Notes under the pieces: generated by a model
Databases searched by the model: none
What the model was told of the DNA's origin: nothing
What the model saw: only the letters and a program-made list of their open reading frames with translations
Program-made: the position numbers and the translations under genes
Shown: positions 25,830-35,211 of the stretch, piece after piece
How the letters are laid out: every line of letters begins with the position of its first letter
Numbering within the stretch: the stretch's first letter is position 1
NCBI GenBank assembly: GCA_016875165.1
Contig: VGSF01000007.1
Coordinates: forward strand, 1-64,000
Reading direction: 5' to 3'
From: Deltaproteobacteria bacterium
GTDB taxonomy: Bacteria > Desulfobacterota > SM23-61
DNA: 64,000 bases

Positions 25830-27011
25830 TTAAAGTCTTTCGAAGATCGTGGCTAACCCCTGACCTCCGCCGATGCACAAAGAAGCGATGCCGTACCTTC
25901 CGCCGCTCCTCTTAAGTTCGTTGATCGTGAATATAGCCAGGCGGGTTCCGCTCATGCCGTTGGGATGCCCAAAGGCAATGGCTCCTCCGTTGGGGTTGAG
26001 TTTTTCCGGGGTAATAGAATTTCCCTGCGCTTCCAGGTCCTTCACGCAGGCCAGCACCTGGGCGGCAAAAGCCTCGTTGATCTCGATGACCTCCATATCG
26101 GACATCCTTAACCCGGCTCTTTGCAGGGCTTTGGGCATGGCATAGGCCGGCCCAATGCCCATGATTTTGGGATCCACGCCCGCTACCGCGCAGGTTACCC
26201 ACCGGGCCAAAGGTTTATAACCCAATTCCTTAGCCTTCTCCGCGGTCATCATAAGGACAGCGGCTGCGCCGTCATTACGCCCTGAAGAAGTTCCGGCCGT
26301 AACCGTCCCATTTTTTTTAAATACCGGAGGCAGGGTGGCCAATTTTTCCATGGAGGTCTCCCGGGGATGTTCGTCCGTGTCGAAAACAATCTGGCCTTTT
26401 TTCTGGGAAATGATCAGGGGAATAATCTCTTCTTTGAAATAACCGGCGCGGATGGCTTTCATAGCCAGCTCCTGGCTGCGCAAGCCAAAGGCCTCCTGTT
26501 CTTCCCGCGATATTTTATATTTCTCCACCAGGTTTTCAGCTGTGACCCCCATAACCAGGCTGTCCTCGGGAGTGGGCGCGGTCTCGCGGCGAAGGATCTG
26601 CGGAGGAGTGAAGGAGTAAGCTTCCTCGGCCCTGGGTATCATCCAGGGGCACTGGCTCCAGCTCTCCATTCCTCCGGCGATGTAGATGTCGCCCAGCCCG
26701 GCCAGGATCTGGGTGGCCGCATAATTGATGGCCTGCAATCCTGAAGAACACTGCCTTTCTACCGTGGCGCCGGGAAGACTGTAGGGGAGGCCGGCCTTTA
26801 GGACCGCCCAGCGTGTCGGGTTATAGGCCGCATGCCAGGAATTGGAAAGGCCCATGATTGCATCCTCGACTAAGCTGGGGTCAATGCCGGTTTTATCAAC
26901 GATTCCCCGGATAACAAAGGCCCCTAATTCTTCGGGCCGGTAGCGCGCTATTGTGCCGCCCATGCGTCCAATGGCTGTCCGCACACAGCCCACGATCACC
27001 ACTTCTCTCAT
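25830..27011 (-). CDS. Thiolase, acetyl-CoA acetyltransferase family
   Basis: The 393-residue enzyme condenses or cleaves acyl-CoA thioesters. The nucleophile Cys88 lies in ERQCSSG, His349 in AFGHPNGMSG and the second Cys379 in LCIGGGQG. The usual GHPIGATG is changed to GHPNGMSG, a variant whose effect is unknown. The gene is divergent from an acyl-CoA synthetase alpha-type gene and fits beta-oxidation or fatty-acid and ketone metabolism in this region. Confidence 0.9.
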   Translation of the reverse strand: MREVVIVGCVRTAIGRMGGTIARYRPEELGAFVIRGIVDKTGIDPSLVEDAIMGLSNSWHAAYNPTRWAVLKAGLPYSLPGATVERQCSSGLQAINYAATQILAGLGDIYIAGGMESWSQCPWMIPRAEEAYSFTPPQILRRETAPTPEDSLVMGVTAENLVEKYKISREEQEAFGLRSQELAMKAIRAGYFKEEIIPLIISQKKGQIVFDTDEHPRETSMEKLATLPPVFKKNGTVTAGTSSGRNDGAAAVLMMTAEKAKELGYKPLARWVTCAVAGVDPKIMGIGPAYAMPKALQRAGLRMSDMEVIEINEAFAAQVLACVKDLEAQGNSITPEKLNPNGGAIAFGHPNGMSGTRLAIFTINELKRSGGRYGIASLCIGGGQGLATIFERL

Positions 27012-27317
27012 ATCCTTGCTCCTTTCTGGTTTTTTATCACTCTCAGTATCCTCTCGGGTTTTAAGATATTAATGAACAATTGCGCGCAAGTCAATTTTTT
27101 CAAACCGTTAAACTGATGCAAAAATTTTTATTTCTGGATGATTTCAGTTATAATACTCGTCAGATGAAATTTTAATCTGGATGCATGTTATAGCCGATGA
27201 TTACTGGAAAATTTATTTATCTAACCCTCTTTTGAATTCTGTATTCGAAAGTTCAGTCCCGGCCATCAGCGTTCATCTGTATCCCCAAATATATTATGTG
27301 GAGGTTTTGGAAAAAAC
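27012..27317. other. Divergent intergenic region with a -10-like site
   Basis: This is the space between the divergent thiolase and synthetase genes. A TATAAT lies at 27149-27154 without a good -35. Otherwise I see no repeat, hairpin or small gene here, which is unusual for this window. Confidence 0.4.
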
Positions 27318-28739
27318 ATGGAGGCGGAGCGAAGAAGTATCTTTGATAAAATTTTCTTTCCTGAAAGTGTGGCCATTGTCGGCATATCCCGGACATACAC
27401 CGGCCTCGGCGGGCAATTCTTCTTGAGGAATCTGCAACGGGCTGGATACCCCGGGCGGATTTTTTTGATTAATCCCACTGCCGGGGAGATCAACGGAATA
27501 CCCGCTTATTCCAGCCTGGCGGCTCTTCCAGAATCAGTGGACCTGGCCATCATTTGCGTTCCCGCTCAGTTTGTTCCATCAGTTCTAAATGAATGCCGCT
27601 TGAAGGGGATACTAAACGTGCATATCCTGACATCCGGGTTCAAGGAATTGGGAACCCCTGAGGGCATTCGTCTGGAGAAGGAGATAGAGCAGATCGCCTT
27701 AAAAGGCCGGATCAACGTCATCGGACCCAATTGTATGGGGCCGTACGCGCCCGCTTCCCGGTTGATGCTCTGGGGCCAGATACCCGCAAGTTCTGGCTCT
27801 TTAGCCTTTTTGTCGCAGAGCGGGACTCTCACTCAGCGAATTACCGAACACGCCCATTTCACGGGAATAGGTCTCAGTAAAGCAGTCAGTTTCGGAAATG
27901 CTGCGGGACTCGACAGTACGGAATATCTGGAATACCTGGCCGATGATCCGCAAACAAAAGTTATTGGCCTTTATCTGGAGAGCGTCCGGAACGGGCGGCG
28001 TTTATTGAATCTGGCCCGGCATATCAATCCTGTAAAGCCCCTGGTAATCTGGAAGGGAGGGGAAACCCCCTCGGGGGCCGGGGCTGTAGCTTCCCATACC
28101 GGAACGCTTTCCGGGCAGGATCAAATCTGGGAGAGCGGCCTAAGACAAGCGGGAGTCACCCGGGTTCGTTCTCTGGATGAGGTCGTTGGCACAGCCATGG
28201 CTTTCCTCTATCTACCTCCGGCCAGAGGGCGGCGGTTGTTCATCCTGGGAGGAGGAGGAGGAAACAGCGTCTATTATGCGGACATTTGCATGGGCATGGG
28301 CCTGCAAACGCCATCCTTAACCGGTAAGACCCGGGAAAAATTGACGGCCCTGGTCCCTGCCGTCGGTTCCTTCGCCCGCAACCCTGTGGATGCCTGGAGG
28401 TCTTTTCACGACCCGGATTTTTTGGGAAAAATCCTGGAGCCGGTTTTTGAGGATCAGGGGCTGGATATGATCATCGTGGACCGGTTGATTCCTCGTATGA
28501 CTTATGCTCAGCCTGAAGAAAAAGACACCACCCACGAGGCCATCGAATACCTCAGGAAAAACCGCTCCCGCAAACCCCTGGCGGTTGTAGTCGACGGTAA
28601 CGGAGAAGACCCTGTCCTGGCTACGAAAGCAGCGCGGCTGCGCCAGAGATTCTGCCGGGCCGGCGTTCCGGCTTATGCTTCGCTGCCGTTAGCCTCCCGG
28701 GCCTTGGCTCATCTTGCGGCCTACTATGAGAAGAAGTAA
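27318..28739 (+). CDS. CoA-binding, ADP-forming acyl-CoA synthetase alpha-type protein
   Basis: The 473-residue protein matches the alpha part of NDP-forming acyl-CoA synthetases: a CoA-binding Rossmann domain (VAIVGISRTYTGLGG), then two succinyl-CoA-synthetase-like domains (GPNCMG, LSQSGTLTQR, SFGNAAGLD). The phospho-His candidate is in ASHTGTLSG. It lacks the ATP-grasp beta domain found in the full-length homologue at 32829, so it needs a separate beta subunit or serves another role. No beta gene is adjacent. GGAGG lies 13 bases before the ATG, rather far. Confidence 0.8.
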   Translation: MEAERRSIFDKIFFPESVAIVGISRTYTGLGGQFFLRNLQRAGYPGRIFLINPTAGEINGIPAYSSLAALPESVDLAIICVPAQFVPSVLNECRLKGILNVHILTSGFKELGTPEGIRLEKEIEQIALKGRINVIGPNCMGPYAPASRLMLWGQIPASSGSLAFLSQSGTLTQRITEHAHFTGIGLSKAVSFGNAAGLDSTEYLEYLADDPQTKVIGLYLESVRNGRRLLNLARHINPVKPLVIWKGGETPSGAGAVASHTGTLSGQDQIWESGLRQAGVTRVRSLDEVVGTAMAFLYLPPARGRRLFILGGGGGNSVYYADICMGMGLQTPSLTGKTREKLTALVPAVGSFARNPVDAWRSFHDPDFLGKILEPVFEDQGLDMIIVDRLIPRMTYAQPEEKDTTHEAIEYLRKNRSRKPLAVVVDGNGEDPVLATKAARLRQRFCRAGVPAYASLPLASRALAHLAAYYEKK

Positions 28740-28791
28740 GCTTTCAGCTGTCAGCAATCATCTTTCAACTAAAAACAAACAGCTGAAAGCT
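28739..28791. repeat. 13-bp inverted repeat between convergent genes
   Basis: AGCTTTCAGCTGT (28739-28751) and ACAGCTGAAAGCT (28779-28791) pair perfectly around a 27-base loop. It begins at the stop codon of the synthetase gene and could end transcription from both sides. The same vocabulary occurs at 6286-6362. Confidence 0.5.
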
Positions 28792-28800
28792 GAGGGCAAC

Positions 28801-28989
28801 TTATTTCTTTTCCGATTCCAGGACTCCGGCAATAGCATAGTTGTTCTTAGCCATGTCATGCAGGATGATGCGCACGGCTTCGGGTTTGACGTTCAGGGAT
28901 TTGGTCACGGCCTCGGTCATGGATTCGACCAGACTTCTCTTTAGGTCCAAAGTTCTTCCTTCCAGCATGTGCACGTGAATGATGGGCAT
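28801..28989 (-). CDS. 4-oxalocrotonate tautomerase family protein
   Basis: The 62-residue protein starts MPIIHVHMLEG, so Pro1 (after Met removal) can act as the catalytic base as in 4-OT. Length is typical for a single-domain hexameric tautomerase. Substrates in the family range from 2-hydroxymuconate to unknown enols, and the real one is not known. GGAGGAGCCC precedes the ATG. It is convergent with the synthetase gene. Confidence 0.85.
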   Translation of the reverse strand: MPIIHVHMLEGRTLDLKRSLVESMTEAVTKSLNVKPEAVRIILHDMAKNNYAIAGVLESEKK

Positions 28990-29183
28990 GGGCTCCTCCT
29001 TTTTTTACCTCGACAGAAATAAAGGTCGAGATATTATAGAATGGGAATGGCGCTTATTATAAACGAATTGGGGAGGGAATAAAAGCAATCATTTGCCCAA
29101 CCACTGAGGCCTGGAATATTTTTCCAAAAAAGACGTGAATTTGTTAAAATGATCCTTCCAAATATTTTTGAGGTGAATAATTT

Positions 29184-31160
29184 ATCGTCGAGATAAAAGA
29201 AATCGAGAAATCTTACGGAGAAAAAATTCTCTTTACTGGCTCCTCCCTGCGTCTGGGGGCGCGGGATCGCCTGGGGCTGGTGGGTCCGAATGGATCGGGG
29301 AAAACCACGCTTTTCCGGCTGATCGCCGGAGAGGAGCGTCCGGACCGGGGAGAGATTTTGATTCGGCGGGGAGTCCAGATCGGCTATCTTTCCCAGGAAC
29401 CCATGCCGGCCAGGGGGGAGTCCCTGCTGGCAGAAGTCCAGAGCGGGATGAAAGGCCTTCTCATCCTGGAAGATAAAATGCGCCTCTTAGCAGAAGAAAT
29501 ATCCGAAGAAAAGGAGCAACAAGCCCTGGAAGCTCTGGCGAAAGCCTACGGGCAGCTCGAGGAACGCTATGCCCGCCAAGGGGGATACGCCCTGGAAGCC
29601 CAGGCCAAGGCCATTCTGCTTGGCCTGGGATTTCGAGAAGCCGATGTAAATCGTTCTACTGAAGAACTCAGCGGAGGGTGGCTGATGCGCTTGGCCCTGG
29701 CCAAAATCCTCCTGGCCACTCCCGACTTGCTTCTCCTGGATGAGCCCACCAATCACCTGGACCTGGAATCGCTCATCTGGCTGGAAAATTTTTTAAGCGA
29801 ATATATGGGCGCTATCGTTGTGGTCTCCCACGACCGCGATTTTTTGAACCGGGTGGTTACCAAGATCCTGGCTATAGAAGAGAAGAAAATCAACTCTTAT
29901 CCGGGAAATTACGACTTCTATATGCAGGCCCGGGAAAAAAAGAAAGCCCTCCTAATAGCGGCCCTGGATAATCAACGCAAAAAAATCAAACAGACCGAGA
30001 AGTTCATTGAACGCTTTCGCTATAAGGCCACCAAAGCCCGGCAGGTGCAAAGCCGGATGAAAATGATGGAAAAACTGGATCGGGTGCAGATGGCCGACTC
30101 GCCCAAGACCATTCGTTTTAACTTTCCCCAGCCGGCCCGCAGCGGCAAGGTGATTGTAGAATTAAGATCAGTGCACAAGGCTTATGGACCTGTGCAAGTT
30201 TATTCCGGCGTTGACCTGACTCTTTTGCGGGAGGACAAAGTAGCCCTGGTAGGGCCCAATGGCGCCGGAAAATCGACCCTCCTTAAGCTTCTGGCAGGAA
30301 TTCTTAAGCCGGATGGTGGAAGAATCGGATGGGGGCACAAGGTCACTTCCGCCTACTTTGCCCAGCACCAATTGGAACTTCTGGATCCGGCGAAAACAGT
30401 CTGGGAAGAAATTTTTTTTCTGGCCCGGGATGAATCCCTAAGCTTTCTCCGGGGCCTGCTGGGGGCGTTTCTTTTTTCCGGAGATGAGGTGGAGAAAAAA
30501 GTTTCCGTCTTAAGCGGCGGGGAAAAGAGCCGGCTGGTGCTGGCCAAGATGCTCATGCGTCCGGCTAATTTCCTGCTGCTGGATGAACCCTCCAACCATC
30601 TGGACATTGCCGCCCGGGATGTATTGGAAAGGGCCTTGCGAAACTTCCAGGGCGCTCTTTGCTTCATCACCCATGATCGCCATCTGATTAACGCTGTGGC
30701 CAATAAAGTCATTGAAGTGAAGGCAGGTTGCCTCTCTGTCTACCCGGGAAATTACGACGACTACCTTTACAAAAAGAAAATGGAAACAGAGAATGCTAAA
30801 CCATCTGCGGATGATAATTCGGAATTTAAGGAACACTCATCCCGAAGAACCAGAGAACACAAGCGGCTGGAAGCCGAGGCCCGCAACCTTTTTTATCGGG
30901 AAACGCTGGAGTTGCGGCAGAAAATTCAGGGAGTGGAACAGAATTTAGATCAGGCCACGGAAGAGATGGAAAAGGTAGCCATCCGATTGTCCGACCTGGA
31001 AATTTATCGCCAGGGAGAAAATATTCCCGGGCTTTTGAAAGCTCACGCCGAAGCTAAGAAGCGCGTTGACACTTTGACGACCGAATGGGAAACGCTGGCT
31101 CAGCAGCTTGAAAAGCTGGAGCAACCCCGGCTATCTTTTTTGGATGCCGTTGAACGTTAA
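29184..31160 (+). CDS. ABC-F family ATPase with apparent non-canonical start
   Basis: The protein of about 658 residues has two ABC ATPase domains: Walker A GPNGSGKT and signature LSGGW in the first, GPNGAGKS and LSGGEKSR in the second. A linker lies between and a C-terminal coiled coil (about 560-650) follows. There is no transmembrane segment. ABC-F proteins act on ribosomes. The domain's first strand (VEIKEIEKSYGEKILF) is encoded from 29184, but no ATG, GTG or TTG lies between an in-frame TAA at 29178 and the Walker A GTG at 29280. An ATC at 29184 has GAGGTG eight bases upstream. A one-base deletion after a GTG at 29173 is the alternative. Confidence 0.85.
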   Translation: MVEIKEIEKSYGEKILFTGSSLRLGARDRLGLVGPNGSGKTTLFRLIAGEERPDRGEILIRRGVQIGYLSQEPMPARGESLLAEVQSGMKGLLILEDKMRLLAEEISEEKEQQALEALAKAYGQLEERYARQGGYALEAQAKAILLGLGFREADVNRSTEELSGGWLMRLALAKILLATPDLLLLDEPTNHLDLESLIWLENFLSEYMGAIVVVSHDRDFLNRVVTKILAIEEKKINSYPGNYDFYMQAREKKKALLIAALDNQRKKIKQTEKFIERFRYKATKARQVQSRMKMMEKLDRVQMADSPKTIRFNFPQPARSGKVIVELRSVHKAYGPVQVYSGVDLTLLREDKVALVGPNGAGKSTLLKLLAGILKPDGGRIGWGHKVTSAYFAQHQLELLDPAKTVWEEIFFLARDESLSFLRGLLGAFLFSGDEVEKKVSVLSGGEKSRLVLAKMLMRPANFLLLDEPSNHLDIAARDVLERALRNFQGALCFITHDRHLINAVANKVIEVKAGCLSVYPGNYDDYLYKKKMETENAKPSADDNSEFKEHSSRRTREHKRLEAEARNLFYRETLELRQKIQGVEQNLDQATEEMEKVAIRLSDLEIYRQGENIPGLLKAHAEAKKRVDTLTTEWETLAQQLEKLEQPRLSFLDAVER

Positions 31161-31222
31161 AACCGTTTAGTTGGTTAACTCCCCAAACGAACCTAACTAA
31201 GCTAACGAACTTGATTGTATAG

Positions 31223-31386
31223 GAGCCTCTTGCAAAACTCAAAATATGGCGCTCAATCGTCATTCCGGGCAAGCGAAGCGCGACCCGGAATCCAGGATTA
31301 TCAAATACTTCTGGATTCCGGCTGGAGTTTATCCCGATGAAAATCGGGGCCGGAATGACCGAATAAATGACATTTGCAAAGGCCTC
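31223..31386 (+). mobile_element. A-type MITE with empty-site paralogue
   Basis: This 164-bp element (GAGCCTCTTGCAAAACTC to TTTGCAAAGGCCTC) is flanked by an exact 4-bp repeat ATAG (31219-31222 and 31387-31390). Removing it and one ATAG restores a sequence seen uninterrupted at 32644-32676 (ATTGTATAGGAAATTCC...). The interior is the GTCATTCCGGGCAAGCGAAG module, not the family A core. Confidence 0.85.
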
Positions 31387-31412
31387 ATAGGAAATTCCTT
31401 TTTTCAACTTTA

Positions 31413-31690
31413 GTAACACTTTAGCCCTTTGAGCCTCTTGCAAAAGTATTTTTTTGTGGTTCGACAAGCTTGTCCTGAGCGAACCGTTCACCCTTCGAGA
31501 ACCTCAGGGCGAACGGTGAGTCGAAGGGCTCACCACGAACGGAAAAAATAAATAATTTCAACCTAAGCCCGTTCACCCTGAGCTTGTCGAAGGGTAAATT
31601 ACGCACTTTTGCAAGAAGCTCCTTTGAAAAGAGGTGGGGCGTACGGTCAGAGGGAATCCATGGTCCGGGGGCCTGGGCGGCCTCCGCCTT
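31413..31690 (+). repeat. Family B remnant carrying a nested family A copy
   Basis: GTAACACTTTAGCCCTTT (31413-31430) continues after the family A insertion as CTTTGAAAAGAGGTGGGGCG and on to a CCGCCTTAGGCGGA palindrome near 31684. The right half of the family B element is missing. The rest of the gap to 31846 holds a CTCTGTGATCTCTATGCCCT family E piece. Confidence 0.75.
31431..31621 (-). mobile_element. Family A MITE, copy 3, nested in a family B remnant
   Basis: This is a 191-bp inverted copy with exact 4-bp flanks CTTT (31427-31430 and 31622-31625). Deleting it plus one CTTT restores the standard family B start (TTTAGCCCTTTGAAAAG), proving both boundaries and insertion order. Confidence 0.93.
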
Positions 31691-31846
31691 AGGCGGATCA
31701 CTTTTGACACTTATCCTTTATTTTTTCGGTCTTAAGAACTCTGTGATCTCTATGCCCTCTGTGGCTAATTTAATCTTTTTCAGCGTATATCGACGCAGAT
31801 CAGCGTCCTGATTGTTTGATTTTAAAACCCAATGAGGAGGAGAATA

Positions 31847-32617
31847 ATGAAAGATCTGTTCAGTTTACGAGGCAAAGTCGCTATTGTGACCGGAGGTAAC
31901 GGAGGAATCGGCCTGGGAATTGCCAGGGGGTTCGCGGGAGAAGGGAGCGATATGGTCATCGCCGCTCGCAACCAGGGCAAAACGGCCGAAGTAGTGCGGG
32001 CGATGGAAAAAGAATATGGAGTAAGCGTGTTGGGTGTTAAGCTGGATGTGCGGGAGGAAGAGCAGATCCGGGCCATGGTCAAGCAAGTAATTGAAAAATT
32101 CGGACGAATCGATATTCTGGTGAATAACGCCGGCATGAATATCCGCAAGCTCCCCCAGGAATTGTCTGCATCAGAGTGGGATGAAATACTCGATGTCAAC
32201 CTGCGCAGCGCCTTCTTATGTTCCAATGCCGTTTACCCGGCGCTGAAGAAAACAGGCGGAGGAAAGATCATCAACATCGGCTCGATGACTTCCATCCTCG
32301 GAGGCGCCAAGCTGGCGCCCTATGGGGCAAGCAAAGGAGGGATCGTGCAACTGACGCGCAGCCTGGCCGCCGCCTGGGGACCGGATAACATTCAAGTGAA
32401 CGCCATTTTGCCGGGGTGGATCAACACCGATCTGACCGTGGGGGCGCGCAGGGATATGCCCGGTCTGGACGAGAAGGTGCACTCAAGGACGCCAGCCGGC
32501 CGCTGGGGCGAGCCCGAAGATTTAATGGGCACAGCCGTTTTCCTGGCCAGCAGAGCCTCGGACTTCGTGACAGGAGTGGCTTTGCCGGTCGATGGCGGTT
32601 TTTCCATAATGCTCTGA
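31847..32617 (+). CDS. Short-chain dehydrogenase/reductase
   Basis: The 256-residue protein is a classical SDR: NAD(P) motif TGGNGGIG near residue 15, LDV, NNAG near 90, and the catalytic Ser/Tyr/Lys (IGSM, then YGASKGG) near 140-160. It ends with a typical DGGF. Closest in feel to gluconate 5-dehydrogenase or 3-oxoacyl reductase types, but the substrate is open. The ATG at 31847 has AGGAGG seven bases upstream, better than an ATG five codons earlier. It precedes an ADP-forming synthetase on the same strand. Confidence 0.88.
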   Translation: MKDLFSLRGKVAIVTGGNGGIGLGIARGFAGEGSDMVIAARNQGKTAEVVRAMEKEYGVSVLGVKLDVREEEQIRAMVKQVIEKFGRIDILVNNAGMNIRKLPQELSASEWDEILDVNLRSAFLCSNAVYPALKKTGGGKIINIGSMTSILGGAKLAPYGASKGGIVQLTRSLAAAWGPDNIQVNAILPGWINTDLTVGARRDMPGLDEKVHSRTPAGRWGEPEDLMGTAVFLASRASDFVTGVALPVDGGFSIML

Positions 32618-32828
32618 TAAAATAACGAATCTCCGTTTAATTCAATTGTATAGGAAATTCCTTTTTTCAACTTTAGTGTAGCCTGCAGATGGATCACTTT
32701 AGATGTTTGAGATATTCTTTACTTTTTCTTTTTCTTAATCATGGTTTTAAAACTCTGTGATCTCTGTGCCCTCTGTGGCTAATTTTAATTTAAGGTGATC
32801 AATAATTCTTTTACCTTAGGAGAAAAAT

Positions 32829-34928
32829 ATGCGCGAGATTTTTTACCCCAACAGCGTAGCCGTGATCGGAGTCTCCACTTCCTCCGACAACATGGGACGG
32901 GGGATTGTCTTTAACCTTACTGAATTTGGCTTTCAGGGAATCATTTATCAAGTAGGGCCTAAAGGAGGGGTCTTCGCCGGACGGCGAATCTACAAATCCG
33001 TCCTGGACATTCCCGACCACCTGGACCTGGCTGTCATCCTCACGCCCGCCCGTACAGTCCCGGCAATTCTCGAAGAATGCGGGCAAAAAAGAATTCAGTG
33101 GGCAGTCGTGGAGTCCGCCGGCTTTCGCGAATTTGGAGAAGCCGGGAAAAAAATCGAGGAAGAGATCATCCGGGTGGCCGCGAAATATAACTTGCGCTTT
33201 GTGGGCCCGAACTGCATCGGGGTGATCAACATGGAGAATGGCCTCTGTACTCCTTTTCCGCCCCTGAGACGTATCGTCCGCCACGGAGACATCTCCATGA
33301 TCTCCCAGAGCGGGGGGGTAGGCATGTCCGTTCTAAACCTCATGGGCAATGAAGGTTTGGGTCTGAACAAGTTCGTTTCCGCCGGGAATATGCTGAACAT
33401 TCAGACCGAAGAGCTTCTATCCTATTTTATCGAAGACCCGGGAACAAAGTACATCCTGCTCTACTTAGAGGGCATCCAGGACGGGCGCAAGCTCATGGAG
33501 GTCGCCTCTCGTTCCACCAAACCCATCGTGGCCTTTAAAGCCAATATCGGGCAGTTCGGCAAAGCTATTGCCTCCTCCCACACGGCTTCCCTATCCAGCA
33601 ATGACAAAGTAGTGGATGCGGCCTTCCGCCAGTGCGGAATCATACGCGTCCACGATGCCACCACTCTGGGCAACGATCTGAAGATTCTCCGCCTGCCGGC
33701 GATGCGGGGAAAGAACCTGGCCATCATCTCCCGTTCGGGCGGCCATGCCGTGATTGCCGCCGATGCCTGCGAAATGTCCGGATTTTCCCTGGCGCCATTT
33801 CCCCGAGAATTCCTTGAAGAAGTCGAAAGTCATTTTCGGGCCTCGGTGATCAAGCTGACCAATCCCCTTGACCTGGGCGATCTTTTCGACCTGGACATCT
33901 ACCTAAAAATTATCGACCGCACCCTGGCCCAGAAAGGAGTGGATGGAATTGTCTTTCTGCACACCTTCAACGCCATGATGGAAGGACAGAAGTCCAGGGA
34001 CCTCTTCCTTCAGGTTATTGAGCTTTCCAAAAAATATGATAAGCCGGTGGCCCTCTATGTATCCACCGAAGACCAGGAAGTGAACTACCTGAAAAGAAAT
34101 TTAAATTATCCCGTTTTCACCCAGGTGGTGGAAACTGTTCGGGCCTTAGGACTGAACCGCCGGTATCATGGCGAGATGCTCCGTATCCGTCAACCCAAGG
34201 AGATTTTATCCTTCCAGGTGGATGAGAAAACAGCCCGGTATTTGCTGGAAAAACCCCATCTGGAGAAAAGGGATCTATTACTGCATGAAGCGGCTGAAGT
34301 CCTTAGCATATACGGAATTCCCATGGTGCGCGGCGCGCCCGTTCCCGATGAAAAAGAGGCCATCAAAGCAGCCAAAGATCTGGGTTTTCCCGTAGCCATG
34401 AAAGTCATCTCCAAGGAGATTTCCCATAAATCCGACGTCGGGGGAGTACAACTGAACCTGCGCAGCGAGGTCGGAGTGGCGGATGCTTACCAGGATATGA
34501 CCAGAAGGATCCGCCAGGCTTACCCGGAGGCAAAGATCGAGGGCGTCCTGATTCAACCCATGGTCACAGGGGGACGGGAGTTGATCGTTGGCGGAAGACA
34601 GGATGAGCAATTCGGACCCGTGGTTATGGTCGGACTGGGCGGGATCTTTGTGGAGATCTTCGGCGAAGTGTCCGTGCGGGTGGCCCCCATTTCCCGCGGC
34701 GAGGCCCTGGAGATGATCGACGAGCTGCGATGCTCAGCCATTTTTAAAGGGGCCCGGGGTATGAAACCGTCTGACCTTGAGGCCGTGGCCGAGGTACTCC
34801 TGCGGCTTTCTCAGTTACTCTGTGATCTCCCCGAGATCCGCGAGATCGACATCAACCCCCTTAGGGTCTTCCAGGAGAAAGAAGGCTGCCTGGCCCTGGA
34901 CGTGCGCATGATTTTGGGAAAAGATTAA
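32829..34928 (+). CDS. ADP-forming acyl-CoA/acetyl-CoA synthetase, fused alpha-beta
   Basis: The 699-residue protein makes ATP from ADP, phosphate and an acyl-CoA, or the reverse, a key energy step in fermenting and syntrophic anaerobes. The alpha part (about 1-450) has VAVIGVSTSSDNMG, GPNCIG, ISQSGGVG and the phospho-His in SSHTASLSS. The beta ATP-grasp part (about 480-699) has MKVISKEISHKSDVGGV and the final DINPLRVF. The neighbouring region at 27318 has an alpha-only homologue. Acyl specificity cannot be read. It overlaps no neighbour and has AGGAG before the ATG. Confidence 0.88.
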   Translation: MREIFYPNSVAVIGVSTSSDNMGRGIVFNLTEFGFQGIIYQVGPKGGVFAGRRIYKSVLDIPDHLDLAVILTPARTVPAILEECGQKRIQWAVVESAGFREFGEAGKKIEEEIIRVAAKYNLRFVGPNCIGVINMENGLCTPFPPLRRIVRHGDISMISQSGGVGMSVLNLMGNEGLGLNKFVSAGNMLNIQTEELLSYFIEDPGTKYILLYLEGIQDGRKLMEVASRSTKPIVAFKANIGQFGKAIASSHTASLSSNDKVVDAAFRQCGIIRVHDATTLGNDLKILRLPAMRGKNLAIISRSGGHAVIAADACEMSGFSLAPFPREFLEEVESHFRASVIKLTNPLDLGDLFDLDIYLKIIDRTLAQKGVDGIVFLHTFNAMMEGQKSRDLFLQVIELSKKYDKPVALYVSTEDQEVNYLKRNLNYPVFTQVVETVRALGLNRRYHGEMLRIRQPKEILSFQVDEKTARYLLEKPHLEKRDLLLHEAAEVLSIYGIPMVRGAPVPDEKEAIKAAKDLGFPVAMKVISKEISHKSDVGGVQLNLRSEVGVADAYQDMTRRIRQAYPEAKIEGVLIQPMVTGGRELIVGGRQDEQFGPVVMVGLGGIFVEIFGEVSVRVAPISRGEALEMIDELRCSAIFKGARGMKPSDLEAVAEVLLRLSQLLCDLPEIREIDINPLRVFQEKEGCLALDVRMILGKD

Positions 34929-35203
34929 ATATCTGTTTAAGGACCAACGATCTTATATCTTAATGGAATTTAATTATAAAACCTAACCAAAGATATTTGA
35001 AATTTTAAGGTTTGCTTTTTAAATCCGAAATCCGAATATCGAAATCCGAAACAAATTTCAAATTCGAATGTTCAAATGACTTAAACAAAAGCGATGTTTG
35101 GGATTTGGAACATTTGGAATTGTTTCGAGTTTCGAATTTCGTGCTTCGAAATTAGAATTTAGGCATCCCTTTTTTATAAATGTTAGAAGAAAATTCTCAG
35201 ACT
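34929..35203. repeat. Intergenic region with a family D palindrome
   Basis: Positions 35017-35165 contain AAATCCGAAATCCGAATATCG and later complementary TTTCGAGTTTCGAATTTCG-type words, a large imperfect palindrome of the family D kind. The rest of 34929-35203 is AT-rich with nothing recognised. Confidence 0.5.
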
Positions 35204-35211
35204 GAATGGGA

